Source of the DNA: Dehalococcoidia bacterium | Lineage (GTDB): Bacteria; Chloroflexota; Dehalococcoidia; Lucifugimonadales; Lucifugimonadaceae | NCBI GenBank assembly: GCA_028285005.1 | Contig: JANQQP010000041.1 | Location: 1-64,000 of the forward strand | Direction: 5' to 3' | Length of the DNA: 64,000 nucleotides | Shown: in pieces, positions 35,113-51,687 of the stretch | How positions within the stretch are numbered: position 1 is the stretch's first letter | How the letters are laid out: every line of letters starts with the position of its first letter | Translations under genes and position numbers: made by a program | The notes under the pieces: generated by a model | Database searches by the model: none | What the model was told of the DNA's origin: nothing | What the model saw: only the letters and a program-made list of their open reading frames with translations

Positions 35113-37728
35113 TTAAACCGCAGCAGCAGCAGCCTCGGGTTGTGGCGACGTCGGTGGTCGCTGCACGAAATCGGTCCTGTCGCCTCTGCTGAGACGAAGT
35201 GAATTCGTCACAACACTCACCGAACTAAATGCCATTGCTGCCGCTGCTGCTATCGGGTTCAGGAAGCCGTGCTGTCCGAGTAGAGGCTGCAGGAAGCCCG
35301 GGACATCGCTGTCCAGGAAAAACGGGTGAAGCACGCCAGCTGCCACGGGTATCAGTGCAACGTTGTAAATGAACGCCCAGAACAGGTTCTGACGAACGGT
35401 GCGCATAGTCGCTCGGCTGAGGCGAATAGCCTCTGCGACACCTCGCGGGTCACTGCCAGTCAGCGTAATGTCCGATGACTCGATCGCCACATCCGTTCCA
35501 CTGCCTATCGCGATGCCGACATCGGCGGTCGCAAGCGCGGGCGCATCATTGATCCCATCCCCAACCATCGCGACACGCGCGCCGCCAGCCCTCAGCTCAG
35601 CCACTCGCTCTGCCTTATCCGCTGGCGGGACTTCCGCGATCACCTCAGACACCCCGACACGGTCCGCAACAGCCTGCGCAGTCTGCCGGTTGTCGCCGGT
35701 CAGCATCACTGTACGGACTCCCATCTCTTTAAGCTGCGAAACAGCCGCCAGAGAGCTCTGGCGTACAGTGTCCATTACACCGATGACTCCGACGGCGACG
35801 CCGTCGCTTGCCACCGCAAGCACAGTCTCTCCGCGACCAGCGAGCACTTTCACATGCTCATCAAGCAGGTCCGTATCGACACCTCGCTCTCTGAGTAACG
35901 CGGGGTTGCCAACGATGACCTGTTGGCCGTCGACCACACCCTCAACTCCACGACCGGCCACAGCAGCAAAGTCGGCTGCTACCGCTATTTCCAGACCGAG
36001 CTCGCTCGCCTTCCTCACGACAGCGGTGCCAACCGGATGCTCCGAGCCCGCCTCAACCGAAGCGGTCAACGCCAGCAGCTCGGATTCGCTGCCTCGCAAC
36101 GGCACCACACTTGAAACGCTCGGCCTGCCCTCGGTGAGTGTCCCGGTCTTGTCGAAAACAACTGTGTCGATCCGCTGTGCCGTCTCCAGCACCTCGGCAT
36201 TCCTGATCAGCAATCCGCGGCTTGCGCCACGGCCCATGCCGACCATGATTGCTGTCGGCGTCGCGAGGCCCAGCGCGCATGGACATGCGATCACCAGCAC
36301 TGCCACCGTTAACAGCAGGGCGTTCACGAACTGTGGATCAGGAGCGGCGAACAGCCACACGATGAACGTCAGGAGCGCAACGCTGAGCACGACAGGCACA
36401 AATACGGCTGTCACTCGGTCAACCAGTCGCTCAACCGGCGCCTTGGAAGCCTGAGCCCTCTCCACCATGCGCACTATCTGAGCCAGAGCAGTGTCCCGAC
36501 CGACTCGGGTCGCGGTGAACTTCAGTCCACCGGTGCCGTTGACCGTGCCGGCGAAGACCGAATCGCCCTCCGATTTCTCGATAGGAACGCTTTCGCCTGT
36601 CAACATCGACTCATCAATCTCGCCTCGACCGTCGGTTACCAGTCCATCGACCGGCACTCGCTCGCCGGGGCGCAGAACGACCTGATCGCCTTCAACTATC
36701 TCCTCAACCGGAACCTCGACCAGTTCGCCTGCTCGCTCGATCATCGCCGAGTTGGGGGCCAGTCCAACAAGCTTCCGAATAGCATCTGTTGTCCGGCCTC
36801 GCGCTCTCGCCTCAAGCCATCTGCCCAACAGGATCAGGCCAATGATCGAGGCTGAGACGTCGAAATAGGTGCCGGTCGCGTGGCCGCTGATTCCCCCTGC
36901 CTCAAACGCAATCGAGTCTTCGAACAGTGGCCGGAACACAGTCGCAACGGCTGAGTAGAAAAACGCCGTTGACGTACCGATCGCAACCAGCGTGTTCATG
37001 TTGGATGTACGGTGCTTCAGCGCGCCCCAGGCACCGCGGTAGAACCGGGACCCGGCCCAGAACTGCACCGGTGCAGCGAGGACCATAAACAGGTAGTTGG
37101 CTGCGGTCGGAGAGATGTCTTCCAGTGCCTCGATGCTCGCGTACTGCATAGCCAGCATGATGAACGCGGCAACGGCTAGGCTGATTATTACTCTGCGCCT
37201 GAGATCGTTCAGATCGGCCTGACGGCGCTGGCGTGCTTCATCGAACTCTTTGTCAGCGTCACCGTCGCCCTCGAATGACAGAACCGAGTAGCCAGCGCCT
37301 GAGACCGCATCCCGAAGGTCACGCCTGCTGACAGATCCGCTCACGAACTCAACCTCAGCAACCTCTGCTGCCAGATTGACGTCCGCTTTGATCACGCCGG
37401 GTACTGACTGCAGTGCGGTTCCGACGTGGCCAACGCATGAGGCGCAGGTCATTCCACCGATCTGCATACGTTCGGTGGTGGTTGAAATCCCGTATCCAGC
37501 ACCGCGCACAGCGTCTGCGAGTTCAGTGACATCACTGCCGTCCGCCAGCTTCACATTGGCGGACTCGGCCGCCAGGCTCACTTCAGCAGCCTCGACGCCA
37601 TCGACAGCCTGCAGTGCGTTCCCGACATGCGCCACGCAAGCAGCGCATGTCATCCCGGTCACCGGCAGTGTGAGTTCAGATAGATCTGATGGGGGAGCCG
37701 ATGTTTCGGCTCTGTGCTCGGTGGTCAA
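35113..37728 (-). CDS. copA: Cu(I)-exporting P-type ATPase CopA
   Basis: 871 residues, TTG start 8 nt after the csoR stop. Two N-terminal heavy-metal domains with the Cu site GMTCAAC (Cys28/Cys31) and GMTCASC. Membrane CPC motif (ACPCALGLATP), actuator TGES (LTGESVPIEK), phosphorylation DKTGTLTEG, SEHPVG in the nucleotide domain, GDGINDAPALA hinge, and C-terminal transmembrane YNVALIPVAAG and MAFSSVSVVTNSLRL, which carry the Cu(I)-binding residues of P1B-1 pumps. It exports Cu(I) across the cytoplasmic membrane. Confidence 0.95.
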   Translation of the reverse strand: MTTEHRAETSAPPSDLSELTLPVTGMTCAACVAHVGNALQAVDGVEAAEVSLAAESANVKLADGSDVTELADAVRGAGYGISTTTERMQIGGMTCASCVGHVGTALQSVPGVIKADVNLAAEVAEVEFVSGSVSRRDLRDAVSGAGYSVLSFEGDGDADKEFDEARQRRQADLNDLRRRVIISLAVAAFIMLAMQYASIEALEDISPTAANYLFMVLAAPVQFWAGSRFYRGAWGALKHRTSNMNTLVAIGTSTAFFYSAVATVFRPLFEDSIAFEAGGISGHATGTYFDVSASIIGLILLGRWLEARARGRTTDAIRKLVGLAPNSAMIERAGELVEVPVEEIVEGDQVVLRPGERVPVDGLVTDGRGEIDESMLTGESVPIEKSEGDSVFAGTVNGTGGLKFTATRVGRDTALAQIVRMVERAQASKAPVERLVDRVTAVFVPVVLSVALLTFIVWLFAAPDPQFVNALLLTVAVLVIACPCALGLATPTAIMVGMGRGASRGLLIRNAEVLETAQRIDTVVFDKTGTLTEGRPSVSSVVPLRGSESELLALTASVEAGSEHPVGTAVVRKASELGLEIAVAADFAAVAGRGVEGVVDGQQVIVGNPALLRERGVDTDLLDEHVKVLAGRGETVLAVASDGVAVGVIGVMDTVRQSSLAAVSQLKEMGVRTVMLTGDNRQTAQAVADRVGVSEVIAEVPPADKAERVAELRAGGARVAMVGDGINDAPALATADVGIAIGSGTDVAIESSDITLTGSDPRGVAEAIRLSRATMRTVRQNLFWAFIYNVALIPVAAGVLHPFFLDSDVPGFLQPLLGQHGFLNPIAAAAAMAFSSVSVVTNSLRLSRGDRTDFVQRPPTSPQPEAAAAAV

Positions 37729-37736
37729 CGGTGCTA

Positions 37737-38003
37737 CTACCGCTCCGATATCTCGAAAAGGTGCTTGAGTTCGTCCAGCATCTGCTCGTCACGGCCTTCG
37801 CGGAATGCGTCCGGCACGCACGACCTGAGATGGCCGTCAATAAGCAAGCTTTCGAGCTTCTGCAGGGCCCGGCGTATTGCGTAGGTCTGCTGAATCACGT
37901 CAACGCAGTAACGGTCTTCTTCGATCATCTTGCGAACCCCCGCAAGATGCCCGTCTATGTAATTGACCCTCTTGAGGGCGTCTGTCTTCGTATCACCCAG
38001 CAT
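37737..38003 (-). CDS. csoR: CsoR-type Cu(I)-sensing repressor
   Basis: 88 residues. All-helical DUF156 fold with the Cu(I) ligand triad Cys33 (RYCVDVI), His58 and Cys62 (GHLRSC), the CsoR rather than RcnR/FrmR pattern. Start ATG has GAGGCGAG upstream. First gene of the copper operon. The likely operator lies 80 nt upstream and covers its own -10 box. Confidence 0.92.
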   Translation of the reverse strand: MLGDTKTDALKRVNYIDGHLAGVRKMIEEDRYCVDVIQQTYAIRRALQKLESLLIDGHLRSCVPDAFREGRDEQMLDELKHLFEISER

Positions 38004-38079
38004 TATGATCTCGCCTCATACGCACGCCGTTTGCGCAAGCTGCATCTCCCGGCCTGCTGGCGCGTCTAACTATTCGAGG

Positions 38080-38109
38080 AGTATAACCCACCCCCAGGGG
38101 GTATGGGTC
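38080..38109 (-). promoter_or_regulatory. CsoR operator overlapping the csoR promoter
   Basis: Pseudopalindrome ACCCACCCCCAGGGGGTATGGGT at 38086-38108, the G/C-tract type bound by CsoR proteins. On the (-) strand TATACT (38085-38080) gives a good -10 for csoR, so bound repressor would cover the promoter of the csoR-copA operon. Confidence 0.75.
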
Positions 38110-38149
38110 TGGATAAGCCAGGGCCACGTGAAAACGCCTAGTGGTTTCA

Positions 38150-38178
38150 TTGACTCTCAACTTGAGTAGCGGTAAACT
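38150..38178 (+). promoter_or_regulatory. Promoter of rpoBC
   Basis: TTGACT (38150-38155), 17-bp spacer, TAAACT (38173-38178). The spacer contains the inverted repeat CTCAACTTGAG. It lies 192 nt before the rpoB start and about 40 nt from the CsoR operator of the divergent operon. Confidence 0.75.
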
Positions 38179-38245
38179 ACTACCTTGTCGAGGAGTGTCC
38201 GCCTCTGCAGTTCGAGCACTGGTTCCTAATTTAATTTCAACTGAC

Positions 38246-38292
38246 ACACCCTGATCCGCTGAATTCAAAGGCAGCAGCGGTCGGGGTGTTTT
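38246..38292 (+). terminator. Terminator-like hairpin (attenuator) in the rpoB leader
   Basis: Arms ACACCCTGATCCGCTG and CAGCGGTCGGGGTGT pair with a small bulge and are followed at once by TTTT. It lies between the rpoB promoter and the rpoB start, 77 nt before the ATG. In E. coli a leaky terminator before rpoB limits rpoBC transcription, and this may play the same part, or it may end a short leader RNA. Confidence 0.6.
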
Positions 38293-38369
38293 GCGCGTTC
38301 TCGCTGGTCACGCACTCCCGGCTCGCCACCTGGCGCCCCGGCATCACAGCTCTGGAAGTGGAGTAGAGC

Positions 38370-42335
<3,966 letters not shown>

Positions 42336-42456
42336 AACCACGGACTTACTGGCGGCGGCGTGCAGACCTGTGCGCTCGCCGCCTCGCCGGCATTTGAAAA
42401 GCACACGAGTTCAGTAAGGAGAGACAGCCCACCAACTGGCCGCAAGGCTACCTACT

Positions 42457-42470
42457 CCCGCAGCTGCGGG
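42457..42470 (+). promoter_or_regulatory. Palindromic hairpin in the rpoB-rpoC spacer
   Basis: CCCGCAGCTGCGGG, a perfect 14-bp palindrome in the 196-nt spacer. A second stem, GGCGGCG..CGCCGCC, lies further up at about 42352-42388. These may be mRNA-processing or attenuation structures. Confidence 0.4.
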
Positions 42471-42531
42471 TACCAGGGTTAGGACCGGTCCATTGCAAAC
42501 ACCGCAACACCGGTAAGGGGACTGTAAACAT

Positions 42532-46812
<4,281 letters not shown>

Positions 46813-46838
46813 CCACAGTCCAGACAGAAGCTAATTGA

Positions 46839-46872
46839 GAAGGCCGGAGGTTGAACCTCCGGCCTTCTTCTA
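46839..46872 (+). terminator. Rho-independent terminator of rpoBC
   Basis: Arms GAAGGCCGGAGGT / ACCTCCGGCCTTC (13 bp) around loop TGA, followed by TTCTTCT, 26 nt after the rpoC stop. Confidence 0.9.
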
Positions 46873-46904
46873 TGTCATGTGGGTTCAGGCTCGGCGGGCT
46901 TTGC

Positions 46905-46942
46905 CATTACGTAACTTTCATGTTACCGTAACTCTGCAGTTA
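46905..46942. promoter_or_regulatory. GTAAC/GTTAC repeat cluster, possible operator
   Basis: TTACGTAA palindrome, then GTTACCGTAAC (inverted repeat, 46922-46932) and CAGTTACTG (46937-46945) in 40 bp, right before the ABM-like gene and the ArsR-type regulator. The dyad repeats look like a binding array for the downstream ArsR protein. Confidence 0.45.
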
Positions 46943-46996
46943 CTGAATCTCACCTGCTCTTTCGCTAGCCCGGAAACACCTCACAAGGAGATCGAC

Positions 46997-47311
46997 ATGT
47001 CGCTCGAATTCATCATCCAGTACACCGTAAAAGATGGCGCGGATGAGCAGGCCAAAGGTGCAAGAGACCGCTTCTTCGCAGCACTGCAACGGCAGGACCC
47101 GGCCCGCATGCGCTACCGCTCACTGGTGAAGCCGGATGGCAAGTCCTTTGTTCATCTCGCCTGGTTCGCAGACGAGGCCGCGTTCAAGGAGTTTCAGTCA
47201 CTCCCCGAGTTTCCGACGTTCGGCCAGGAACTCAGTGCCGTCTGCTCGGAAGGCCCGGAGGCTCTGAAAATAGTCGAAGTAAACAACTCCGTTTCTGCCA
47301 CTGTTTCCTGA
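46997..47311 (+). CDS. Small ABM-like (dimeric alpha-beta barrel) protein
   Basis: 104 residues from the ATG at 46997, which has AAGGAG 7 nt upstream. MSLEFIIQYTVKDGADEQAKGA, RMRYRSLVKPDGKSFVHLAWFADEAAFKEFQ and the C-terminus fit the ferredoxin-like fold of antibiotic-biosynthesis monooxygenase-type proteins. No catalytic residues can be named. Just upstream of an ArsR regulator. Confidence 0.55.
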   Translation: MSLEFIIQYTVKDGADEQAKGARDRFFAALQRQDPARMRYRSLVKPDGKSFVHLAWFADEAAFKEFQSLPEFPTFGQELSAVCSEGPEALKIVEVNNSVSATVS

Positions 47312-47363
47312 CCTGCCACTTGCTAAAGTACGTTGCCGAATTAGCAGCAACAGGGACGAACGC

Positions 47364-47699
47364 TTGCCCGCGACAGTAGGTCAGGTCCTCGACGCGCTCG
47401 GCGACTCTCACAGGAGAGAGATCGTCGAAATCCTGTATCAGTCTCCGATGCCCGTGCGCTCCATCGCAGATCAGTTGCCGATAAGTCGCCCGGCCGTATC
47501 GCGGCACCTTAAGCTGCTCAAGCGCGCCGGTCTCGTAACGGACGAGGCAGAAGGCACACGCCGAATCTACAGGCTCCACAGTGAGGGCCTCGAGGCCCTG
47601 CAGGAATACCTGAACTTCATCTGGAAGGGCTCCCTCCGGCAGTTCGCTGAAGCTGTCGACTCGCGGAATGCGCAGCAAGACGGAGGCAAATCACGTTGA
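47364..47699 (+). CDS. ArsR-family transcriptional regulator
   Basis: 111 residues, TTG start. Winged helix-turn-helix: QVLDALGDSHRREIVEILYQSPMPVRSIADQLPISRPAVSRHLKLLKRAGLV, then RRIYRLHSEGLEAL. No clear metal-binding Cys motif, so it is probably a non-metal ArsR of the type paired with SRPBCC proteins. It overlaps the SRPBCC gene by four bases (TTGA). Confidence 0.9.
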   Translation: MPATVGQVLDALGDSHRREIVEILYQSPMPVRSIADQLPISRPAVSRHLKLLKRAGLVTDEAEGTRRIYRLHSEGLEALQEYLNFIWKGSLRQFAEAVDSRNAQQDGGKSR

Positions 47700-48166
47700 C
47701 CAGTTCGACATTCGAGCCACTCGTAAATTCAGTGGAGGTCAACTGCTCGCAGGCGGACGCGTTCGACCTCTGGACTTCCAGGCCAACCACCTGGTGGCCT
47801 ATGAACGAGCACACAACATTCGGGCAGGACGCGATCGCTATCGTCATCGAGCCCGGTATCAACGGCAAGATCTACGAACTAAACACCTCTGGGATGATGC
47901 AAGACTGGGGCCAGATTACGGGCTGGGACCCACCAAGCGGCATGGCGTTCGCCTGGCACATATATGGCACTGCAGATGAAGCTACCGATGTCACAGTTAG
48001 CTTTGACCGTGTCGAGGAAGACCGCACACGCGTCACCATCGTCCACTCTGGCTGGGAGCGTCTGGCCGATCGGGCCCAGCAGCTTCGCGAAGGAAACCAG
48101 GTAGGCTGGACTCACCTGCTAGAGGCCTTTTCGACCGCAATTAATCGTCAATTCAGCAATCGGTAG
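47696..48166 (+). CDS. SRPBCC (AHSA1-like) domain protein
   Basis: 156 residues, TTG start inside the ArsR stop. SRPBCC fold: the entry segment SVEVNCSQADAFDLWTSRPTTWWPMNEHTTFG, the GKIYELNTSG turn, and WGQITGWDPPSGMAFAWHI. Pairing of an ArsR regulator with such a protein is a common two-gene unit in bacteria, but the ligand is unknown. Confidence 0.85.
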   Translation: MTSSTFEPLVNSVEVNCSQADAFDLWTSRPTTWWPMNEHTTFGQDAIAIVIEPGINGKIYELNTSGMMQDWGQITGWDPPSGMAFAWHIYGTADEATDVTVSFDRVEEDRTRVTIVHSGWERLADRAQQLREGNQVGWTHLLEAFSTAINRQFSNR

Positions 48167-48182
48167 CCCGATTCACGCCCTG

Positions 48183-48188
48183 TATAAT
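48183..48188 (+). promoter_or_regulatory. -10 box of tRNA-Val
   Basis: TATAAT, 15 nt before the tRNA, a consensus -10. A matching -35 is not evident. Confidence 0.55.
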
Positions 48189-48203
48189 GGGACGTCTGTA
48201 TAG

Positions 48204-48280
48204 GGGCGGTTAGCTCAGTTGGCTAGAGCGCGTCGTTGACATCGACGAGGTCACAGGTTCGAGCCCTGTACTGCCCACCA
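48204..48280 (+). tRNA. tRNA-Val (GAC)
   Basis: 77 nt with encoded CCA. Acceptor GGGCGGT pairs ACTGCCC (one G-T). D-arm GCTCAGTTGGCTAGAGC. Anticodon arm CGTCG-TTGACAT-CGACG gives anticodon GAC. T-arm ACAGG-TTCGAGC-CCTGT. Confidence 0.97.
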
Positions 48281-48528
48281 CACCCCGCCTGCCATGCACT
48301 CAGCGCACATCACATACACCGCTGACTCAGCCTGCGTAACACGCGCAACAGAGGGCGACCCGACAGGGCGCAACACCCTCACTACGTAGGCGCGACGCCG
48401 CTTCATGGCGCCGCGCCAGTCCATCGAAAGCGCTCATCTCGATAGGTGCGCGTCTTCACATCCTCCGAAACCCCTCACAGCTGCGTGCCAACCGCTCGCG
48501 CTGTGATCATCTCAACAGGCGATCTCAA
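48281..48528. other. Non-coding stretch between tRNA-Val and thrS
   Basis: 248 bp. No ORF, no T-box specifier or antiterminator (no GGTGGNACCGCG block) and no clear terminator were found. Nothing recognisable. Confidence 0.6.
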
Positions 48529-50301
48529 ATGGCATCCGTGAAAGACATGTCCGAACAAGAACTCGAAGAGTTCCGCAACAACATGCGCCACTCAGCTGCG
48601 CACGTGCTGGCCGAAGCAGTCCTCAAACTGCACCCCGAAGCCAAGCTCACTATCGGCCCACCCATCGAAGACGGCTTCTACTACGACTTCGATGTCGACC
48701 AGCCATTCACTCCCGACGACCTAAAGGCGATCGAGAAGGAGATGCGCCGCTCGATCAACAGAAACACCAAGTTCGTTGAGCGCGAGGTGACGCGCGAAGA
48801 AGCCAAAGAGCAGGTCTCAGGCAACCCCTACAAGATCGAGATTCTCGATGGCATTCCCGAAGGCACACGCGTCACGTTCTGCAGCCACAGCGACGGCGCG
48901 TTCGAAGACCTCTGCCGCGGCGGCCACGTCGAACAGACCGCAGATATCAAGGCTTTCAAGCTGCTCTCGACAGCCGGCGCATACTGGCGCGGCGACGAGA
49001 ACAACAAGATGCTCCAGCGCATCTACGGCACTGCCTGGGAGTCGAAACAGGCTCAGGCCGAATACCTGCACAGGCTCGAAGAGGCGGAGAAGCGAGACCA
49101 CCGCAGGCTCGGGCGAGAGCTCGGCCTGTTCTTCTTCGACCCCATCGCGCCGGCGAGCCCGTTCTTCCTTCCAAAGGGAGCGTTCGTCGTCAATGCTCTC
49201 ACCGCTTATGTGAGAGAGCTGTACGAACGCGACGGCTATCGTGAGGTGATCACTCCACAGATCTTCAACACAGACCTGTGGCGGAAGTCAGGTCACTACG
49301 ACAACTACGCCGAGAACATGTTCTTCGTCAATATCGATGAGACAGAGTACGGCGTGAAACCGATGAACTGTCCCGCCGCCGCCATGCTGTACGGCGCGGA
49401 GACGCACTCCTACCGTGAATTGCCTTTGCGTTACGCAGACTTCGGAAGGCTGCACCGCTATGAAAGATCCGGCGTCACACACGGACTCACACGCGCCCGC
49501 TCCTTTACACAAGACGATGCGCACATATTCTGCTCGCTCGACCAGGTCGGCTCGGAGGTTCGCGGATTCCTGGACATGCTCCAGGAGTCGTACAAGGCCC
49601 TTGGCCTCGACGACCCGCGATTCACGCTGTCGCTTAGACCGGAGAAACGAGTAGGCACGGACGCCATGTGGGACCGGGCTGAAGCAGCGCTCGAAGAGAT
49701 CCTCGCTGACAGCGGATTCGAATATGAGTCAGTGCCTGGTGAAGGTGCCTTCTACGGCCCGAAGATCGACTTCTTCGTGCCGGACGCGCTGAAGCGCGAG
49801 TGGCAGCTCGGCACGGTCCAGCTCGACTTCTCACTGCCAGAGCGGTTCGACCTCGAATACGCAGCCGAAGACGGCAGTCGGCAACGAGTGGTCGTTATCC
49901 ACCGAGCGATGCTCGGCTCCATCGAACGCTTCCTGGGAGTCCTCATAGAACATCTCGGTGGCGCCTTCCCTCTGTGGCTCGCGCCAGTGCAGGCAGTTAT
50001 CGTGCCGATTGCGGACCGGCATCTCGACTACGCGCGCGACGTTCAGCAAACGCTCGCCAAACAGGGTCTGCGCGTGCATGTCGACGAGTCGAGCGACCGT
50101 ATGAACGCCAAGATACGTACCGCGCAACTGCAGAAAGTTCCGTACATGCTCGTCGTCGGCGACCGGGAGGCAGAGGAGAACGCCGTGGCTGTCCGAACCC
50201 GCACTGGCGGCAACCTCGGCGCGATCTCCATTGCGGAAGTCGTAGACAGCCTCGCGAAAGAGGCCGAAGACAAGTCAGCTACGTCGCTGCTCGACACATA
50301 A
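48529..50301 (+). CDS. thrS: Threonyl-tRNA synthetase without the N-terminal TGS domain
   Basis: 590 residues. It begins directly at the N2 editing domain (MRHSAAHVLAEAVLKLHPEAKL, H-x3-H) and lacks the ~60-residue TGS domain of most ThrRS. The class II core has LPKGAFVVNALTAYVRELY (motif 1), MNCPAAAMLYGAETHSYRELPLRYADFGRLHRYERSG (motif 2; Zn Cys in NCPA), and the C-terminal anticodon domain from WLAPVQAVIVPI. Charges tRNA-Thr. The ATG has no strong ribosome site. Confidence 0.96.
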   Translation: MASVKDMSEQELEEFRNNMRHSAAHVLAEAVLKLHPEAKLTIGPPIEDGFYYDFDVDQPFTPDDLKAIEKEMRRSINRNTKFVEREVTREEAKEQVSGNPYKIEILDGIPEGTRVTFCSHSDGAFEDLCRGGHVEQTADIKAFKLLSTAGAYWRGDENNKMLQRIYGTAWESKQAQAEYLHRLEEAEKRDHRRLGRELGLFFFDPIAPASPFFLPKGAFVVNALTAYVRELYERDGYREVITPQIFNTDLWRKSGHYDNYAENMFFVNIDETEYGVKPMNCPAAAMLYGAETHSYRELPLRYADFGRLHRYERSGVTHGLTRARSFTQDDAHIFCSLDQVGSEVRGFLDMLQESYKALGLDDPRFTLSLRPEKRVGTDAMWDRAEAALEEILADSGFEYESVPGEGAFYGPKIDFFVPDALKREWQLGTVQLDFSLPERFDLEYAAEDGSRQRVVVIHRAMLGSIERFLGVLIEHLGGAFPLWLAPVQAVIVPIADRHLDYARDVQQTLAKQGLRVHVDESSDRMNAKIRTAQLQKVPYMLVVGDREAEENAVAVRTRTGGNLGAISIAEVVDSLAKEAEDKSATSLLDT

Positions 50302-50353
50302 TCGCAACATTTCTGGCACCAGGCGGGTATCGAGCGTCAAACTGAAATCCTAT

Positions 50354-50382
50354 TTGACGCTGGATATGCGCGATGCTAGCCT
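50354..50382 (+). promoter_or_regulatory. Candidate promoter of gltA
   Basis: TTGACG, 17-bp spacer, TAGCCT, 136 nt upstream of the gltA start. The -10 is weak. Confidence 0.35.
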
Positions 50383-50517
50383 CACCAAACTCTGTAACTC
50401 CAATCTGCAGTCGTCGAGCAGACGAGTTGCCGCACCTACATGCCCTTGTACGGCAACGCTTAGCAGCTACACGCGCAACAGCGACCGTCACCAATTCGAA
50501 GCGACCACGGGAGCCAG

Positions 50518-51660
50518 ATGACCACCAAGGACGACATCACACTTCACCGAGGCCTCCAGGGCGTCTACTTCGACCGCACAGCTACCACCTTCATCGACGG
50601 CAAACAGGGCATCCTTGAGTACCGCGGCTACAGCATCCATGACCTCGCCGCGATGTCCACATTCGAAGAGACCTCGTACCTGTTGCTGTACGGCGATCTG
50701 CCGACACAGGCACAACTTGATGAGTTCGATGCTGAGTTGAAGTCATCTCGAGAGCTGCCTGAGCAAGTTCTCGACGTCATCGAGATCGTCAAAGACTCGC
50801 ACCCCATGGACGTACTTCGCACGGCCGTCTCAGCCCTTGCCTCGTTCGACGAGGACCGTGAGGACAACTCGATTGAGGCAACATACCGCAAGGGCATCCG
50901 TCTCACGTCCCAGTTCGCAACCATCGTCATGGCGCATCACCGGATTCGCCACGGCAAAGATCCGATCAAGCCAAGCACCTCTCTGAGCCACGCCGCAAAC
51001 TTCCTCTATATGCTGGAAGGCGAGGAGCCGACAGCAGACACGGCCGAGTTGATGGACCGCGACTTCGTGATCCACGCCGACCACGGCTCGAACGCCTCTG
51101 CATTCACAGCACGAGTTGTGGCTGGTACCAGCGCAGACCTCCACGGCGCAGTGACCGCCGGCATCGCAGCACTCTCTGGTCCTTCCCACGGCGGAGCGGC
51201 TGAGAACGTTATGCAGATGGCCCAGGAGATTGGCGAGCCTGAGAACGCAGCACAGTATGTGAAAGACCTGTTGGCCAGTCGGCAGCGAGTAATGGGCTTC
51301 GGACACCGCGTCTATAAGGCTGAAGACCCTCGTGCGCGGCATCTACGAGAGGGCGTTCGCAAGCTGTCAGAAGAGAAGGGTGAGCCCAAGTGGTATGCCA
51401 TTCTCGAGGCTGTTATCGACGCCATGAAGCCCTACGCACGGCGTGGCATCCATGTGAACGTCGACTTCTTCGCCGGCGTCGTCTACTACCTGAACGGCGT
51501 CCCACAGGACCTGTTCGTGCCCATCTTCGCTGTTGGACGGGTGCCTGGATGGACTGTCCAGGTCGTCGAGCAGTTCCAGCACAACATCCTGATTCGGCCG
51601 TTGCTCTCCTACACCGGCGAGCACGAAAGGCCGTACGTTCCGATCGGCGATCGCGGCTAA
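50518..51660 (+). CDS. gltA: Citrate synthase
   Basis: 380 residues. Citrate synthase signature MGFGHRVYKAEDPRARHL, catalytic His regions HADHGSNAS and the first His in SGPSHGGAA, and the Asp in HVNVDFFAGVVYY. Length and sequence fit the type I dimeric citrate/2-methylcitrate synthase group. It condenses acetyl-CoA with oxaloacetate at the start of the TCA cycle. Confidence 0.95.
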   Translation: MTTKDDITLHRGLQGVYFDRTATTFIDGKQGILEYRGYSIHDLAAMSTFEETSYLLLYGDLPTQAQLDEFDAELKSSRELPEQVLDVIEIVKDSHPMDVLRTAVSALASFDEDREDNSIEATYRKGIRLTSQFATIVMAHHRIRHGKDPIKPSTSLSHAANFLYMLEGEEPTADTAELMDRDFVIHADHGSNASAFTARVVAGTSADLHGAVTAGIAALSGPSHGGAAENVMQMAQEIGEPENAAQYVKDLLASRQRVMGFGHRVYKAEDPRARHLREGVRKLSEEKGEPKWYAILEAVIDAMKPYARRGIHVNVDFFAGVVYYLNGVPQDLFVPIFAVGRVPGWTVQVVEQFQHNILIRPLLSYTGEHERPYVPIGDRG

Positions 51661-51687
51661 CCTCGAGCGAGCCTTCCGGAGTACGGC

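Noticed and set aside
35399-36454. 351-codon open frame on the (+) strand opposite copA
   Set aside because: Low-complexity Ser/Thr/Ala-rich translation antisense to a clear copA; a shadow of high-GC codon bias.
48281-48528. T-box riboswitch before thrS
   Set aside because: No T-box sequence, specifier loop or terminator/antiterminator pair was found.
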